Source: Roseburia sp.
GTDB taxonomy: Bacteria; Bacillota; Clostridia; Christensenellales; Pumilibacteraceae
DNA length: 57,208 bases
Assembly (NCBI GenBank): GCA_023665905.1
Contig: JAMPDA010000009.1
Location: 1-57,208, forward strand
Direction: 5' to 3'
The position numbers and the translations under genes were made by a program. The notes under the pieces are model-generated. The model had not been told where the DNA came from. It did not search any database and was given only the letters and a program-made list of their open reading frames with translations. Below are positions 9,746 through 18,789 of the stretch, in pieces; the stretch's first letter is position 1, and every line of letters begins with the position of its first letter.

Positions 9746-10660
9746 TTACCCGTCGTTTTTCGACGTGGCGCATATGACCGCTCGCGCGACGATGTAGCCG
9801 AGCTCCGCGACGAACATCGCAATGCACGAATATAACAGGGGAAATAGCAACCCGATTCCCCAATCGCTCGCCATATCCGCAGGCGACAGCATTGCGAAAA
9901 AGCATATCGCCCATGTCGCAAGCGCGGCAATGCCCGATACGGAAATAACGGCAAAAATCATATTGAGTATCTTGAGCCGACGGTTTTGACAGACCGTCAT
10001 TTTGTTTGCGAAGATTTTTTTGAATACGAAGTCGAACGTAAAATCTATCGGCGCTGCGAAGAACAGAGCCATTATAAGTATAAACGGGAAGCTCACGGGA
10101 ACATATATCGAGCCGATAAGCACCATAAAAAGCACGATGTATAAAAACAACCCGACATTCCATTTTCTGTACATCTCGTAGCGCAAATACGCGTTATCGT
10201 TGCGCCGCCATTCTTCGACGAGCCGCACTACCCAAAAAACACCTATGCCGAGCAATGCGAGCGCGCATATGGCGGCGCTCGCGTCGTATGCCGCCGATAT
10301 CCTTATATCGCCGCTCGGCGCACCGTTTACGGCGCGATATCGCTCCCACGAGTTTATCACATAATATAAAATATTGTAAAGCGCGACGATAAAGATCGAC
10401 AGCGTGACGAGCCGCGCGATCTTAGCGCCCATGCATGCAGGACGCTTCCGTTCGTCGGAGTGCGGCGCGCCCGTCATGAGTTCCGACACCGTTATGCCGA
10501 ACTCGTCCGCAAGTTTTTGGGCGTAATACAGCGTGGGTATCGTCCACCCGTTCTCCCAGCGCACCACGGTCTGGCGCGACACTCCGACCTTGTCGGCGAG
10601 CTGTTGCTGAGTAAGCGATAACGCGGTCCGCTTTGCGCGTATGTTTTCGTGACAGTTCAT
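9746..10660 (-). CDS. XRE-family helix-turn-helix protein with membrane domain
   Basis: This is a 304-residue putative membrane-bound transcription regulator. Residues about 4-60 are a classic HTH_3 domain (LSLTQQQLADKVGVSRQTVVRWENG, shown as consecutive helices 2 and 3 of the fold). The remainder has about six hydrophobic segments in pairs. Such HTH-plus-membrane proteins are common in Clostridia and often control a neighbouring gene. It has its own promoter and a GAGGG ribosome binding site. It faces away from the DUF1540 gene upstream. Its signal and target are unknown. Confidence 0.88.
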   Translation of the reverse strand: MNCHENIRAKRTALSLTQQQLADKVGVSRQTVVRWENGWTIPTLYYAQKLADEFGITVSELMTGAPHSDERKRPACMGAKIARLVTLSIFIVALYNILYYVINSWERYRAVNGAPSGDIRISAAYDASAAICALALLGIGVFWVVRLVEEWRRNDNAYLRYEMYRKWNVGLFLYIVLFMVLIGSIYVPVSFPFILIMALFFAAPIDFTFDFVFKKIFANKMTVCQNRRLKILNMIFAVISVSGIAALATWAICFFAMLSPADMASDWGIGLLFPLLYSCIAMFVAELGYIVARAVICATSKNDG

Positions 10661-10686
10661 AATGCCCTCGCAGTATCCATATTATA

Positions 10687-10715
10687 ATTATAACGCTTTC
10701 GGCGGCGACTATCAA
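10687..10715 (-). promoter_or_regulatory. promoter of the HTH/membrane regulator
   Basis: On the minus strand: TTGATA (10715-10710), 17-base spacer, TATAAT (10692-10687), with a leader of about 20 bases carrying GAGGG. Confidence 0.8.
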
Positions 10716-10744
10716 CAGTATGGGAAATTTTTGCATGTAACAAT

Positions 10745-10756
10745 GTGTTTACATCG
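10745..10756. promoter_or_regulatory. 12-base repeat, left copy (operator candidate)
   Basis: GTGTTTACATCG occurs here, upstream of the regulator's promoter, and again at 11146-11157, upstream of the DUF1540 gene. Here it continues into the palindrome ACATCGATGT. Confidence 0.35.
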
Positions 10757-10775
10757 ATGTTTTCGCAGACACGAC

Positions 10776-10817
10776 AAAAAAATTCCTCCGGCAATTTATA
10801 CACGAGGAATTTTTTAC
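10776..10817 (-). terminator. terminator of the DUF1540 gene
   Basis: The inverted arms AAATTCCTC and GAGGAATTT are flanked by A runs on one side and T runs on the other. This gives a good minus-strand terminator (and possibly a bidirectional one) just after the DUF1540 stop. Confidence 0.8.
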
Positions 10818-10824
10818 TTTGTAA

Positions 10825-11124
10825 TTACTTCTTTATAAATGTCAGACATTCGGCGGAGCCGTCGTCGGCTGTGGAAACGGTTATGCCATTCGCTATGCAC
10901 TTGGCGGAGTGGTTGAAAAGGCAGGGCGCGTTACATGCCACGCAGGTATCGACGGAGTTGTCGGGCTTGCCGAACTCCGCGGCGCTTTCCGTTTTGAGGT
11001 CGGCGGCGTCCGTCTGTTTGTAGGTGGTGCAGCACGTGCCCTCGGATACGGCGATATCCTTTGCGCAACAGCAATAGCCGTGGTTGTATTTGCAGTTCTT
11101 CTGACCGCACTTGAGATCGTACAT
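10825..11124 (-). CDS. DUF1540 domain-containing protein
   Basis: This 99-residue, cysteine-rich protein has two DUF1540-like halves, each with spaced cysteines (CGQKNCKYN...CCCAKDI near the start; CVACNAPCLFN...CIANGI in the second half). The family is common in spore-forming Clostridia and is presumed to bind metal; its biochemical role is unknown. A strong AAAGGAG site precedes the ATG and a terminator follows the stop, so it is monocistronic. A 12-base sequence upstream is shared with the neighbouring regulator's upstream region. Confidence 0.9.
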   Translation of the reverse strand: MYDLKCGQKNCKYNHGYCCCAKDIAVSEGTCCTTYKQTDAADLKTESAAEFGKPDNSVDTCVACNAPCLFNHSAKCIANGITVSTADDGSAECLTFIKK

Positions 11125-11145
11125 AATTTACTCCTTTTGATTTTA

Positions 11146-11157
11146 GTGTTTACATCG
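11146..11157. promoter_or_regulatory. 12-base repeat, right copy (operator candidate)
   Basis: This is the second exact copy of GTGTTTACATCG, about 20 bases upstream of the DUF1540 start codon. Confidence 0.35.
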
Positions 11158-11237
11158 TTAGTATGGACAGTTTACTTATATCTATTCCGCAGGCGCGGCA
11201 AGTTGAAGCTTTATTATGTTGATTTAGGTCGGAAAAT

Positions 11238-12422
11238 GTGTTATATTATCTTCGAGTGAAAGACAGTCGGTTAAAAACTCTATACTCCGAAAGACGCGCC
11301 GCGGCAAAAAAAGCGGCGATAAACGCCGCCGCGCTGCGCGCCGTTCCGTCGCGCGCTATCTCGCCGTGGGAGTACGCCGCTTACGCCGTACTGCCGTGTC
11401 TATTCGTCATGTACGGAGCGATGCCGTCGTCCGCCATTGCGTTCATTCCGATAATTCTGCCCATTCTGTACGTTTTGTACAGAAGGTTCGGCATATACTT
11501 TCCGTTTGCGTGCGTGTGCGGCTACGGCATAGCGGCGCTCGTCGTGAACTACGATATTTTGACGCTCGGATATTTCGTGTTTTTGCTGTTTGCGCTTTGC
11601 GGTCTTGTTATTTCCGCGCAGTTCAAGGCGTATCTTGCGTGCGCGGCGATAGCCGCCGTGTTTGCGGTCGGCGGCGCGGCGGTCGGCGTCGGCGCTATCC
11701 GCTTGGCGGAAAACAAGCCGCAGGACGATATCGTGTGCGGATATATCGAGGCGGAGCGCGACGACCCGATAATATCGTTTATGGCGCGGCGATACTACGA
11801 CGCCGCGGATATACCCGAGGATATAGGCAAGCTCGACAGGACGGACGACGGCTATGCCGACGCGGCGACCGAGTATTACGCCGAAGCGATGCGCGACGAC
11901 CTAAAGGAATATCTGTTTTATTACTGTCTGCATTACGGCGCGGTGATCGCCGCCGTCGGCTATTTTATGTCGGTCGTTGTGAACAGGCGCACTGCGAGCT
12001 GTTACGACGACGGCGCGACGGAAGACGAGATACGGCTCAGTACGCGCGCGCTCGGCGGAGTGCACGTGGAAACGACGCCGATATCCGAAATGCGCTTTCC
12101 GCGCTCGTATTTATGGACGTGCCTGCTGCCCGCATTCGTCGCCGGAATGGTGCTCGAATTCGTGGGCGACTATTCGGCGCTTTCCGCGACGCTCATGCAC
12201 GCGTTCGTGACCCTCCCGACGGCGTTCTGCTTTTACACGCTGTGCGTCTTTTTTGCGTCGCTGTTTAAAGGAAAGGCGAGGGTGGCGGCGCATATAGTGC
12301 TGTATCTTATCGGCGCGGCAATGGTCGTGTTTCCGCTCGCCGTATTTATATGTTCGCTCATCGGGGTATGCGACGTGATACTCAATCTTCGATTTTGGAC
12401 GCGGTTTATCCTGGACGATTAG
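11238..12422 (+). CDS. multipass membrane protein, unknown function
   Basis: This protein of up to 394 residues has about six hydrophobic segments: two or three pairs near residues 45-135, then around 230-250 and three in the last 110 residues. A hydrophilic acidic stretch lies in the middle. The start is uncertain: GTG at 11238 gives the longest form, a GTG at 11256 lies six codons later, and neither has a strong ribosome binding site. No family is recognised. It stands alone between the DUF1540 region and the rplI promoter. Confidence 0.75.
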   Translation: MLYYLRVKDSRLKTLYSERRAAAKKAAINAAALRAVPSRAISPWEYAAYAVLPCLFVMYGAMPSSAIAFIPIILPILYVLYRRFGIYFPFACVCGYGIAALVVNYDILTLGYFVFLLFALCGLVISAQFKAYLACAAIAAVFAVGGAAVGVGAIRLAENKPQDDIVCGYIEAERDDPIISFMARRYYDAADIPEDIGKLDRTDDGYADAATEYYAEAMRDDLKEYLFYYCLHYGAVIAAVGYFMSVVVNRRTASCYDDGATEDEIRLSTRALGGVHVETTPISEMRFPRSYLWTCLLPAFVAGMVLEFVGDYSALSATLMHAFVTLPTAFCFYTLCVFFASLFKGKARVAAHIVLYLIGAAMVVFPLAVFICSLIGVCDVILNLRFWTRFILDD

Positions 12423-12460
12423 CGCGGCGATTTTTGTCCGTGCCTTTATACTGCGTATGC

Positions 12461-12489
12461 TTGACAATTTGTATAAATTTTGTTAGAAT
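12461..12489 (+). promoter_or_regulatory. rplI promoter
   Basis: TTGACA (12461-12466), 17-base spacer, TAGAAT (12484-12489). The leader is about 50 bases. Confidence 0.8.
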
Positions 12490-12548
12490 CAATAGCGAAA
12501 GACGGCCGCACCGGATATTGCGGCGATAAACGGAGGTAAAAGGCGAGA

Positions 12549-12992
12549 ATGAAAGTGATTTTGACAAAAGACGTCAAGGCGCAAGGAAAAACGGGCGACA
12601 TCGTAGAGGTGTCCGACGGGTATGCGCGCAACTATCTGTTTCCCAACAATCTCGCCAAGCCTGCCACGTCCACGGCGCTCAACAGCATAAAGCTCGCCAA
12701 GGAAGCGGAAGTGCGCCGCCGCAAGATAGAGCACGACGAGGCGGTTGAGCTGTGCAAAAAGCTCGCCGGCATGACAGTTACGGTCAAGATAAAGACGGGC
12801 GCAAACGGCAAGCTTTTCGGCTCGCTCAATACGGCGGCGATATCGGATGCGCTCGCCGGCTACGGCATTACTCTCGACAAAAAGAAAATAGTTCTTTCGG
12901 AACCGATAAAGGCGCTCGGACTGCACACCGTTACGGTAAAGCCGTTTGCGGAAGTTTCGGGCAAGCTGACGGTCAACGTCGTTGCGGAGTAG
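12549..12992 (+). CDS. rplI: 50S ribosomal protein L9
   Basis: This is an rRNA-binding protein of the large subunit, 147 residues, the usual length. The N-terminal domain (MKVILTKDV, then GDIVEVSDGYARNYLFP) is the L9 signature, followed by the long connecting helix and the C-terminal domain. GGAGG lies rather far (12 bases) from the ATG. In many Bacillota rplI lies next to the replicative helicase gene near the origin; here it is followed after 54 bases by pdxS. Confidence 0.97.
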   Translation: MKVILTKDVKAQGKTGDIVEVSDGYARNYLFPNNLAKPATSTALNSIKLAKEAEVRRRKIEHDEAVELCKKLAGMTVTVKIKTGANGKLFGSLNTAAISDALAGYGITLDKKKIVLSEPIKALGLHTVTVKPFAEVSGKLTVNVVAE

Positions 12993-13046
12993 ACGCCGCG
13001 GCGGCAAAAGTTAATATAATCGGGAATAAACCCCAAGGAGATAATC

Positions 13047-13949
13047 ATGGCAGTAAAAGAAGACAGCAAGACGGCTAACAGAAAGCTTCTCAACCGCAAC
13101 CTTGCGCAAATGCTCAAGGGCGGAGTTATAATGGACGTCACCAACGCCGAGCAGGCGGTCATCGCCGAAAACGCCGGCGCGGTGGCGGTAATGGCGCTCG
13201 AGCGCGTGCCTGCGGATATCCGCAAAGAGGGCGGCGTCGCGCGCATGTCCGATCCCAAGATGATATCGGAGATACAAAAGGCGGTTTCCATTCCCGTCAT
13301 GGCGAAAGTGCGCATCGGGCACTTCGTCGAAGCGCAGATACTCGAGGCGATAAAGATCGACTTCATCGACGAGAGCGAGGTCTTGACGCCTGCCGACGAC
13401 ACATATCATATCGACAAGAGCAAGTTCGACACGCCGTTTGTGTGCGGCGCTCGCGACCTCGGCGAGGCGTTGCGCCGCATAGCGGAAGGCGCGTCCATGA
13501 TCCGCACCAAGGGCGAAGCCGGCACGGGCAATGTCGTGGAAGCTGTCAAGCACATGCGCAAAATGCGCACGCAGATAGCGGAAGTAGCGGCGCTGCTTCC
13601 CGAGCAGCTCGCGGCGTACGCCAAAGAGATAGGCGCTCCGCTCGATCTTGTGCGTTATGTAGCCAAAAACAAGGCGCTGCCCGTAGTCAACTTTGCCGCC
13701 GGCGGCGTAGCCACGCCTGCGGACGCCGCGCTCATGATGCAGCTCGGCGCGGACGGCGTGTTCGTGGGTAGCGGCATATTCAAGTCGTCCGACCCGAAAC
13801 AGCGCGCCGAAGCCATTGTAAAAGCGGTCGCGTACTACGGCGATCCGGCGATACTCGCCGGCGCGAGCTACGGGCTCGGCGACGCTATGCGCGGCGTAGA
13901 TGTGGATTCGCTCCCCGACGATCAGCGGCTCGCAAAGCGTGGGTGGTAG
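13047..13949 (+). CDS. pdxS: pyridoxal 5'-phosphate synthase, lyase subunit
   Basis: It builds pyridoxal phosphate from ribose-5-phosphate, glyceraldehyde-3-phosphate and ammonia supplied by PdxT. The 300-residue length and near-universal motifs are all present: [23 protein letters not shown], the Schiff-base lysine in VMAKVRIGH, the second lysine region [11 protein letters not shown], and [22 protein letters not shown] precedes the ATG. pdxT begins one base after the stop, so the two subunits are translationally coupled. Confidence 0.98.
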   Translation: MAVKEDSKTANRKLLNRNLAQMLKGGVIMDVTNAEQAVIAENAGAVAVMALERVPADIRKEGGVARMSDPKMISEIQKAVSIPVMAKVRIGHFVEAQILEAIKIDFIDESEVLTPADDTYHIDKSKFDTPFVCGARDLGEALRRIAEGASMIRTKGEAGTGNVVEAVKHMRKMRTQIAEVAALLPEQLAAYAKEIGAPLDLVRYVAKNKALPVVNFAAGGVATPADAALMMQLGADGVFVGSGIFKSSDPKQRAEAIVKAVAYYGDPAILAGASYGLGDAMRGVDVDSLPDDQRLAKRGW

Positions 13950-13950
13950 T

Positions 13951-14532
13951 ATGAACGTTGGAGTTTTGGCGCTTCAGGGCTCCGTGGCGGAGCACTTGAA
14001 GTTGATCTCGTCCGTCAATAAAAAGATAAACGCCGTGCCCGTCAAGACGATAGACGATCTCGCGGCGGTGGACGGACTTATAATCCCCGGCGGAGAAAGC
14101 ACAACGCTCCGCAGGCTTATGGACACGTTCAACCTGTACACGCCCATAAAGGAGCGCATAGTCGCAGGCATGCCCGTTTGGGGAACGTGCGCAGGGCTTA
14201 TCCTGCTCGCGCAGTCGGTGGAGGGCGAGCGCCCGTACTTCGGACTTTTGGACGTTGACGTAAAGCGCAACGCCTACGGCAGACAGATAGACAGCTTTGT
14301 CGCGGAGGGCGATTTCGACGGAATGTACGTCGGCATGGTGTTCATACGCGCGCCCAAGATAACGCGCGTCGGCGGCGACGTGCGGGTATTGGCGGAAGTA
14401 AACGCCGAGCCTGTGGCGGTGCGCCAAGATCATATACTCGCGACCGCGTTCCATCCGGAAATGATGCCGCGCGACAACCGCATACATAAGTATTTCTGTT
14501 CGATGATAGAGGAAAGCATCAGCGCGGAATAG
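13951..14532 (+). CDS. pdxT: pyridoxal 5'-phosphate synthase, glutaminase subunit
   Basis: It hydrolyses glutamine and channels ammonia to PdxS. The protein is 193 residues. The start MNVGVLALQGSVAEH, the oxyanion block PGGESTTL, the nucleophile in WGTCAGLILLA and the histidine-glutamate pair in FHPEM are all intact. The frame stays open upstream into pdxS, but the ATG at 13951, with GGGTGG before it, gives the conserved family start. The reliance on PdxST indicates deoxyxylulose-independent B6 synthesis. Confidence 0.97.
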   Translation: MNVGVLALQGSVAEHLKLISSVNKKINAVPVKTIDDLAAVDGLIIPGGESTTLRRLMDTFNLYTPIKERIVAGMPVWGTCAGLILLAQSVEGERPYFGLLDVDVKRNAYGRQIDSFVAEGDFDGMYVGMVFIRAPKITRVGGDVRVLAEVNAEPVAVRQDHILATAFHPEMMPRDNRIHKYFCSMIEESISAE

Positions 14533-14596
14533 CAGCCGCGCTATAGCTTTTTTAACGCGGCGTAAGCGGGCGGTACACTTTAAGCGATATTTGGCT

Positions 14597-15391
14597 ATGG
14601 GAATTTTTCGCAGCAAAAAGCAAGGTGCGCGCCAAAGGGTCGGGCTGGTGCTCGGCGGCGGCGGTGCGCGCGGATTCGTTCAAGTCGGCGCTCTTAAAGC
14701 GTTCCGCGAGCGGTCCGTCGATTTCGATATCTGCGTGGGCACATCCGTAGGGAGCATAGTCGGCGCGCTTTACTGCGCCGGCATATCGCCCGAAGAAATG
14801 GCGTCGGCGGCGGCGCAGTTAGAGCTTGGCGATCTTCACGGCAAGCTCCTTTTTAAATCGGACGATCCGCGCAAGATCGGCAATGTCGTGTACAACCTAA
14901 TAGGCGACGCGAGAATAGAGGACCTGCCCAAAAAGTACGCGGCGGTTGCGACGGACCTAAAGACGGGTAAGCAGGTCGTTTTGGACAGAGGCTCGGTGGC
15001 AAACGCCGTTTCGGCGTCGTCGGCGTTCCCCGTTATATATTCGCCGCTCTGTATAGACGGCATGAACCTTTGCGACGGCGGACTTGTCAATAATATCCCT
15101 GCGGACGTCTGCCGTATGCTCGGCGCAAAAAAGACAGTCACGGTAGACGCGCACGGCACGCGCGGCAGCGGAACGGAAAGCACAGGCATATTCGATATGC
15201 TTAAGGCTATGTTTTCCATAATGAGCGCAAACGCGTCGGTGGTGGGCTTGATGCAGTCCGATATAGTCATCGCGCCCGATACGTCGTCGTTCAAATCGAC
15301 GAGCAAAGACGGATATCTCGAGATGATGGAGCTGGGCTACACTGCTGCAATGGAAAAAATCGACGAGATAGAGAAATTGTTTTACGAGTAG
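14597..15391 (+). CDS. patatin-like phospholipase (RssA/YjjU type)
   Basis: This is a probable acyl hydrolase of 264 residues. The oxyanion loop GGGGARG is at about residues 20-26, the nucleophile elbow GTSVG at 48-52 and the catalytic DGG at 160-162, in the family order. There is no signal peptide, so it is cytoplasmic or peripheral. A TTG at 14591 is also in frame; no strong ribosome binding site supports either start. The substrate in the cell is unknown. Confidence 0.9.
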   Translation: MGIFRSKKQGARQRVGLVLGGGGARGFVQVGALKAFRERSVDFDICVGTSVGSIVGALYCAGISPEEMASAAAQLELGDLHGKLLFKSDDPRKIGNVVYNLIGDARIEDLPKKYAAVATDLKTGKQVVLDRGSVANAVSASSAFPVIYSPLCIDGMNLCDGGLVNNIPADVCRMLGAKKTVTVDAHGTRGSGTESTGIFDMLKAMFSIMSANASVVGLMQSDIVIAPDTSSFKSTSKDGYLEMMELGYTAAMEKIDEIEKLFYE

Positions 15392-15400
15392 GGGACGGAT

Positions 15401-16783
15401 ATGAAGATCATACGCACTTTCGGATACAGATCGATCGCGGTCGTCGCGGCGATTATCACGGCGTTTTTAGCCGTGCTCGTTGCGTTTTTCGTTCCGACGC
15501 CCGAGTACGCCGCGGCGGAAGGCGGCAGTCTGTCCGTGCATTTTGTCAACGTCGGACAGGGCGACTGCTGCATAATAGAACTGCCCGACGGCAAGACAGC
15601 CATAATCGACGGCGCGGAAAACAAAAAAACACACGAACAGCAGATACAGACTTTTATAGACAACAACCTCGCAGGTTTAAAGTATTTCGATTACGCCATA
15701 CTCACTCACCCCGACTCCGATCACTGCGGCAGTCTTGATTACGTGCTCGAAAAATACCCGTCGCGCGTGTGCTACCGTCCCAATGTCGAAGCGGTTGGGA
15801 CTAAGAGCAATCCGTACACCGACCCGGGCAAAGCGGATCTCACCGCAGACGCGGTCACAAAGAACACCGCCGCATACGCGGACGCGGTGAAAGCCATGTA
15901 CGCCACGACGCCCGATTTTACGAGCAAAGTGTATGTCACCGATCCTTCGGTCGCGGAGCAGACCATAATTGGCGGAAGCGGCGACGACAGATACGTACTC
16001 AATTTTTACACTCCGCTGTCGAGTAAGTATTCGGACTGGAACGAATACTCGCCGATAACGGTGCTCGAATATCGCGGTTTTAAGTTCGCCATTTCCGGCG
16101 ATGCAGAAAAGAACAACGAAAAAGAGTTCTGCGCTAAGGTCGCCGCCGCCGCGACCGACGGCAAGCAGGATAAATACGACGTTTTCGACGACGAGTTTTG
16201 CGTAAACGTCTTTAAAGCCGGCCATCACGGCTCGAGCACATCGTCGTCGCAAGGCTATCTCGACGTCATGACGACGGCGGACGGCGCAAAGGACGCGTAC
16301 TACGTATTTTCGTGCGATCCCGTGGGCAATACTTACGGGCATCCGCACCAAGAAGTGCTCGACAGGCTGTCCGCTATGGGCGTTCCCGACGCCAACATGC
16401 TGCGCACGGACAAGCTGGGCGATCTCAACTTTACGGTCAAGTTCGACGGAACGCAGTACAGCCTCTATTACGGCGACGAAAAGACGGACGCCGTCGCCGG
16501 CTGCACGCTTATAGTAGACGACGGCGCGCAAAGCGTCGGCGGCGATAATGCCGGAGATAATGCCGGCGATAATGTCGGCGGCGGTGGCGGTGGCGCTGAA
16601 AACAGTGCGCGACAGGACGAGCCGGAGCAGGAAGACTTTTTTGAAAAGTACAAGGTGTACATAATAATAGCGGTCGTCGTTATTGTCATTGTCGTCGTTG
16701 TATTTATGATATACAACAGTAAAAACGGTAAAAAACGCGGCAAGCGCAAAAGCGGCGGCGGCAGGGGAAAGAACAAGCGGTGA
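15401..16783 (+). CDS. extracytoplasmic metallo-beta-lactamase-fold hydrolase (ComEC-like), C-terminally anchored
   Basis: This 460-residue protein has an N-terminal signal/anchor (about residues 12-32). A metallo-beta-lactamase domain resembling that of ComEC follows (VNVGQGDCCIIELPDG; metal motif H103-P-D-S-D-H108), with a later AGHHGSSTSSS metal segment and a YGHPH motif. A Gly/Asn/Asp-rich linker leads to a valine-rich membrane segment and a very basic tail. It lacks the ComEC permease domain, so it is more likely a secreted nuclease or phosphodiesterase than a DNA channel. recF starts inside its stop codon. Confidence 0.87.
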   Translation: MKIIRTFGYRSIAVVAAIITAFLAVLVAFFVPTPEYAAAEGGSLSVHFVNVGQGDCCIIELPDGKTAIIDGAENKKTHEQQIQTFIDNNLAGLKYFDYAILTHPDSDHCGSLDYVLEKYPSRVCYRPNVEAVGTKSNPYTDPGKADLTADAVTKNTAAYADAVKAMYATTPDFTSKVYVTDPSVAEQTIIGGSGDDRYVLNFYTPLSSKYSDWNEYSPITVLEYRGFKFAISGDAEKNNEKEFCAKVAAAATDGKQDKYDVFDDEFCVNVFKAGHHGSSTSSSQGYLDVMTTADGAKDAYYVFSCDPVGNTYGHPHQEVLDRLSAMGVPDANMLRTDKLGDLNFTVKFDGTQYSLYYGDEKTDAVAGCTLIVDDGAQSVGGDNAGDNAGDNVGGGGGGAENSARQDEPEQEDFFEKYKVYIIIAVVVIVIVVVVFMIYNSKNGKKRGKRKSGGGRGKNKR

Positions 16784-17835
16784 CCGTAAAGAGCGTTTAC
16801 GTCAATAATTATCGCAATGCGTCCGAGCGGTTTGTAACTCTTGCCGAGGGACGCAACGCGTTTGTCGGCGCGAATGCGCGCGGCAAGACCAATCTTTTGG
16901 AAGCCGTGTACATTTCGGGCGTCGGCAAGTCGTTTCGCACGCCGCGCGACAGGGAGCTTATAAAGTCGGACGCGCAACGCGCCACCGTTTCGGTGACGGC
17001 GGAAAAGAACGGCGCGGAAGAAACGGTCAAGCTCGTTATAGACCGCGAAACGAACAAGCGCGTTTCAATAAACGACGTGCCGATCTCGCGCATGAGCGAG
17101 CTCATGGGCGTCTGTCCGGTGGTGCTGTTCTGTCCCGACGGGCTCAAGATAGTAAAGGACGCGCCTGCCGACCGTCGGCGGTTCATGGACATAGCGCTCT
17201 GTCAGGTTTCCAAGGCGTATTTTGCCGCGCTTTCGCGATACGAAAAAGTTTTGGTAAGCCGCAATCGGCTGCTGAAAAGCGGCGGCGCGACCGACAACAC
17301 GCTCGCGCCCTGGGACGAGCTTTTGGCGGAATCGGGCGCGAAGATAATAAAAAGCCGCCGCGGTTATGTGAGATCGCTCAACGCGCCGGCGGCGGAGATA
17401 CACGGGTATTTGTCGGACGGCGAAGCGCTGTCGCTCGAATACGAGGGGATAAACGGCGATTCGGTGGAAAGTATCCGCGCCGAGCTTTTAAGGCGATACG
17501 CGGCGGACAGAGAGGGCGATCTGCGGCTTAAGTACACCCATTCCGGTCCGCATAAGGACGACATAAAGCTATCGGTAAACGGCACTGACGTGCGCGCTTT
17601 CGGCTCGCAAGGTCAGCAGCGCACCGTCGCGCTGTCCATGAAGCTCGCGGAAATGCGTCTGCTTACGGACGTGCTCGGCACAAGTCCCGTGCTGCTTTTG
17701 GACGACGTTTTCAGCGAGCTCGATATATCGCGGCGCAAAAAACTGCTGTCCGCAATAGACGGCTGTCAAAGCATCATCACGGCGACGGAACGCGACGTTT
17801 TTGCCGATTTCGACGTCAATATTATAGAAATTTAA
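16780..17835 (+). CDS. recF: DNA replication and repair protein RecF
   Basis: This SMC-like ATPase loads RecA at gapped DNA. The protein is 351 residues. The N-terminal VNNYRN and Walker A G30-x-N-x-x-G-K-T37 are present; the usual NGxGKT reads NARGKT here. KSFRTPRD, the ABC-type signature region (FGSQGQQRTVALSMKLAE) and Walker B LLLDDVFSELD follow. The GTG start overlaps the preceding TGA by three bases. recF usually sits with dnaA-dnaN-gyrB; here it follows an MBL-fold gene and gyrB lies 14.6 kb downstream. Confidence 0.96.
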   Translation: MTVKSVYVNNYRNASERFVTLAEGRNAFVGANARGKTNLLEAVYISGVGKSFRTPRDRELIKSDAQRATVSVTAEKNGAEETVKLVIDRETNKRVSINDVPISRMSELMGVCPVVLFCPDGLKIVKDAPADRRRFMDIALCQVSKAYFAALSRYEKVLVSRNRLLKSGGATDNTLAPWDELLAESGAKIIKSRRGYVRSLNAPAAEIHGYLSDGEALSLEYEGINGDSVESIRAELLRRYAADREGDLRLKYTHSGPHKDDIKLSVNGTDVRAFGSQGQQRTVALSMKLAEMRLLTDVLGTSPVLLLDDVFSELDISRRKKLLSAIDGCQSIITATERDVFADFDVNIIEI

Positions 17836-18608
17836 AATTTTATGCCGTAGATAAAACGCAGCACCGGTTTTTCGAGCCTTTGCGGAAGCAGTTTGAACAC
17901 CGCTGTTTGCAGTTTGTTTTTTATCCCCAACGTGACCGTCGGCGGCGGAGCTTTAGCTTGCAGTATGTCCGCTATTTTTTGTGCGATGTATATGGCGGGG
18001 TAGCCCGTCTGTTCGATCTTTATCAGCCTGTTTGCGGCGGATCTTACATTTTTTGCGTATTCGCCGCAGTCGTCGTAGATCTTGCGCTTAAACGAGAACT
18101 GCGTCCGCGTTCCGCCAACGACGACGGTCGTGCACAGCACGCCGTCCGTTTCGAGGCGTATCGCGCGCGAAAACATATCGAGCGCCGCTTTGGTCGCGGA
18201 GTAGTACGCGTCGAACGCTATCGGGATCGACCCGCCCGTCGATCCGACGAGGACTATCCTGCCTTTATCGTGCGCCCTTTTGAGCAATGGCAGAGCGAGC
18301 TTGCAGCACTCTATCGCGCCGAGGATATTCACGTCGAATATCTCGCGGTAGTCCTCCGTCTTTACGTGCTCTACGGGCGCGGCAATGCTCGTGCCGGCGC
18401 AGTATACGAGCGCGTCCGTGTACTCTATCGCCTCGAACGCCTTTTTGAGCGAAACGGCGTCTTTTACGTCCGCTTCGAGGTTGACCGTATGCGCGACCGC
18501 GCACGGCGTGCGCGAAATGTTTATCACGTTTGCTCCGCGCTCAATCAGACACTGGCAGAGCGCGAGCCCTATGCCGCTCGAGCCGCCTATTACTATCACG
18601 TTTTTCAT
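17832..18608 (-). CDS. short-chain dehydrogenase/reductase
   Basis: This is an NAD(P)-dependent oxidoreductase of 258 residues. The cofactor motif GGSSGIG lies near the N-terminus, followed by VYCAGTS (NAG-like) and the catalytic Ser...Tyr-x-x-x-Lys in YYSATKAAL. The substrate is unknown. The reading frame extends 11 codons upstream through a TTG, but the Rossmann start fits the ATG at 18608. No ribosome binding site is visible. The promoter lies so close that the transcript is probably leaderless. The stop overlaps the convergent recF stop. Confidence 0.92.
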   Translation of the reverse strand: MKNVIVIGGSSGIGLALCQCLIERGANVINISRTPCAVAHTVNLEADVKDAVSLKKAFEAIEYTDALVYCAGTSIAAPVEHVKTEDYREIFDVNILGAIECCKLALPLLKRAHDKGRIVLVGSTGGSIPIAFDAYYSATKAALDMFSRAIRLETDGVLCTTVVVGGTRTQFSFKRKIYDDCGEYAKNVRSAANRLIKIEQTGYPAIYIAQKIADILQAKAPPPTVTLGIKNKLQTAVFKLLPQRLEKPVLRFIYGIKF

Positions 18609-18612
18609 GAAT

Positions 18613-18641
18613 ATAGTATGTGTATATCCATTCGATCTCAA
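18613..18641 (-). promoter_or_regulatory. promoter of the SDR gene, close to the ATG
   Basis: On the minus strand: TTGAGA (18641-18636), 17-base spacer, TACTAT (18618-18613). Only four bases separate the -10 box from the ATG. Confidence 0.6.
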
Positions 18642-18722
18642 TCGGATATACTTTCGTCTCGCGTGAGCAGTACTCGAGATTGGGTCAATGTATGATTTTT
18701 ACATAAATCTTCCGCGTTTTTG

Positions 18723-18751
18723 TTGATTTTAAGGGCAAACGGTGATATACT
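18723..18751 (+). promoter_or_regulatory. promoter of the Wzz-like gene
   Basis: TTGATT (18723-18728), 17-base spacer, TATACT (18746-18751). Confidence 0.75.
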
Positions 18752-18789
18752 ACTATGTGTTCACAAACGAAAAACACGAGGAGAAAAAA

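Noticed and set aside
10796..10804. DnaA-box-like TTATACACG
   Set aside because: It is a single imperfect match inside a terminator stem, with no cluster of boxes or dnaA gene, so it is not an origin.
10745..11259. Plus-strand frames opposite the DUF1540 gene
   Set aside because: They are antisense to a gene with clear cysteine motifs, ribosome binding site and terminator.
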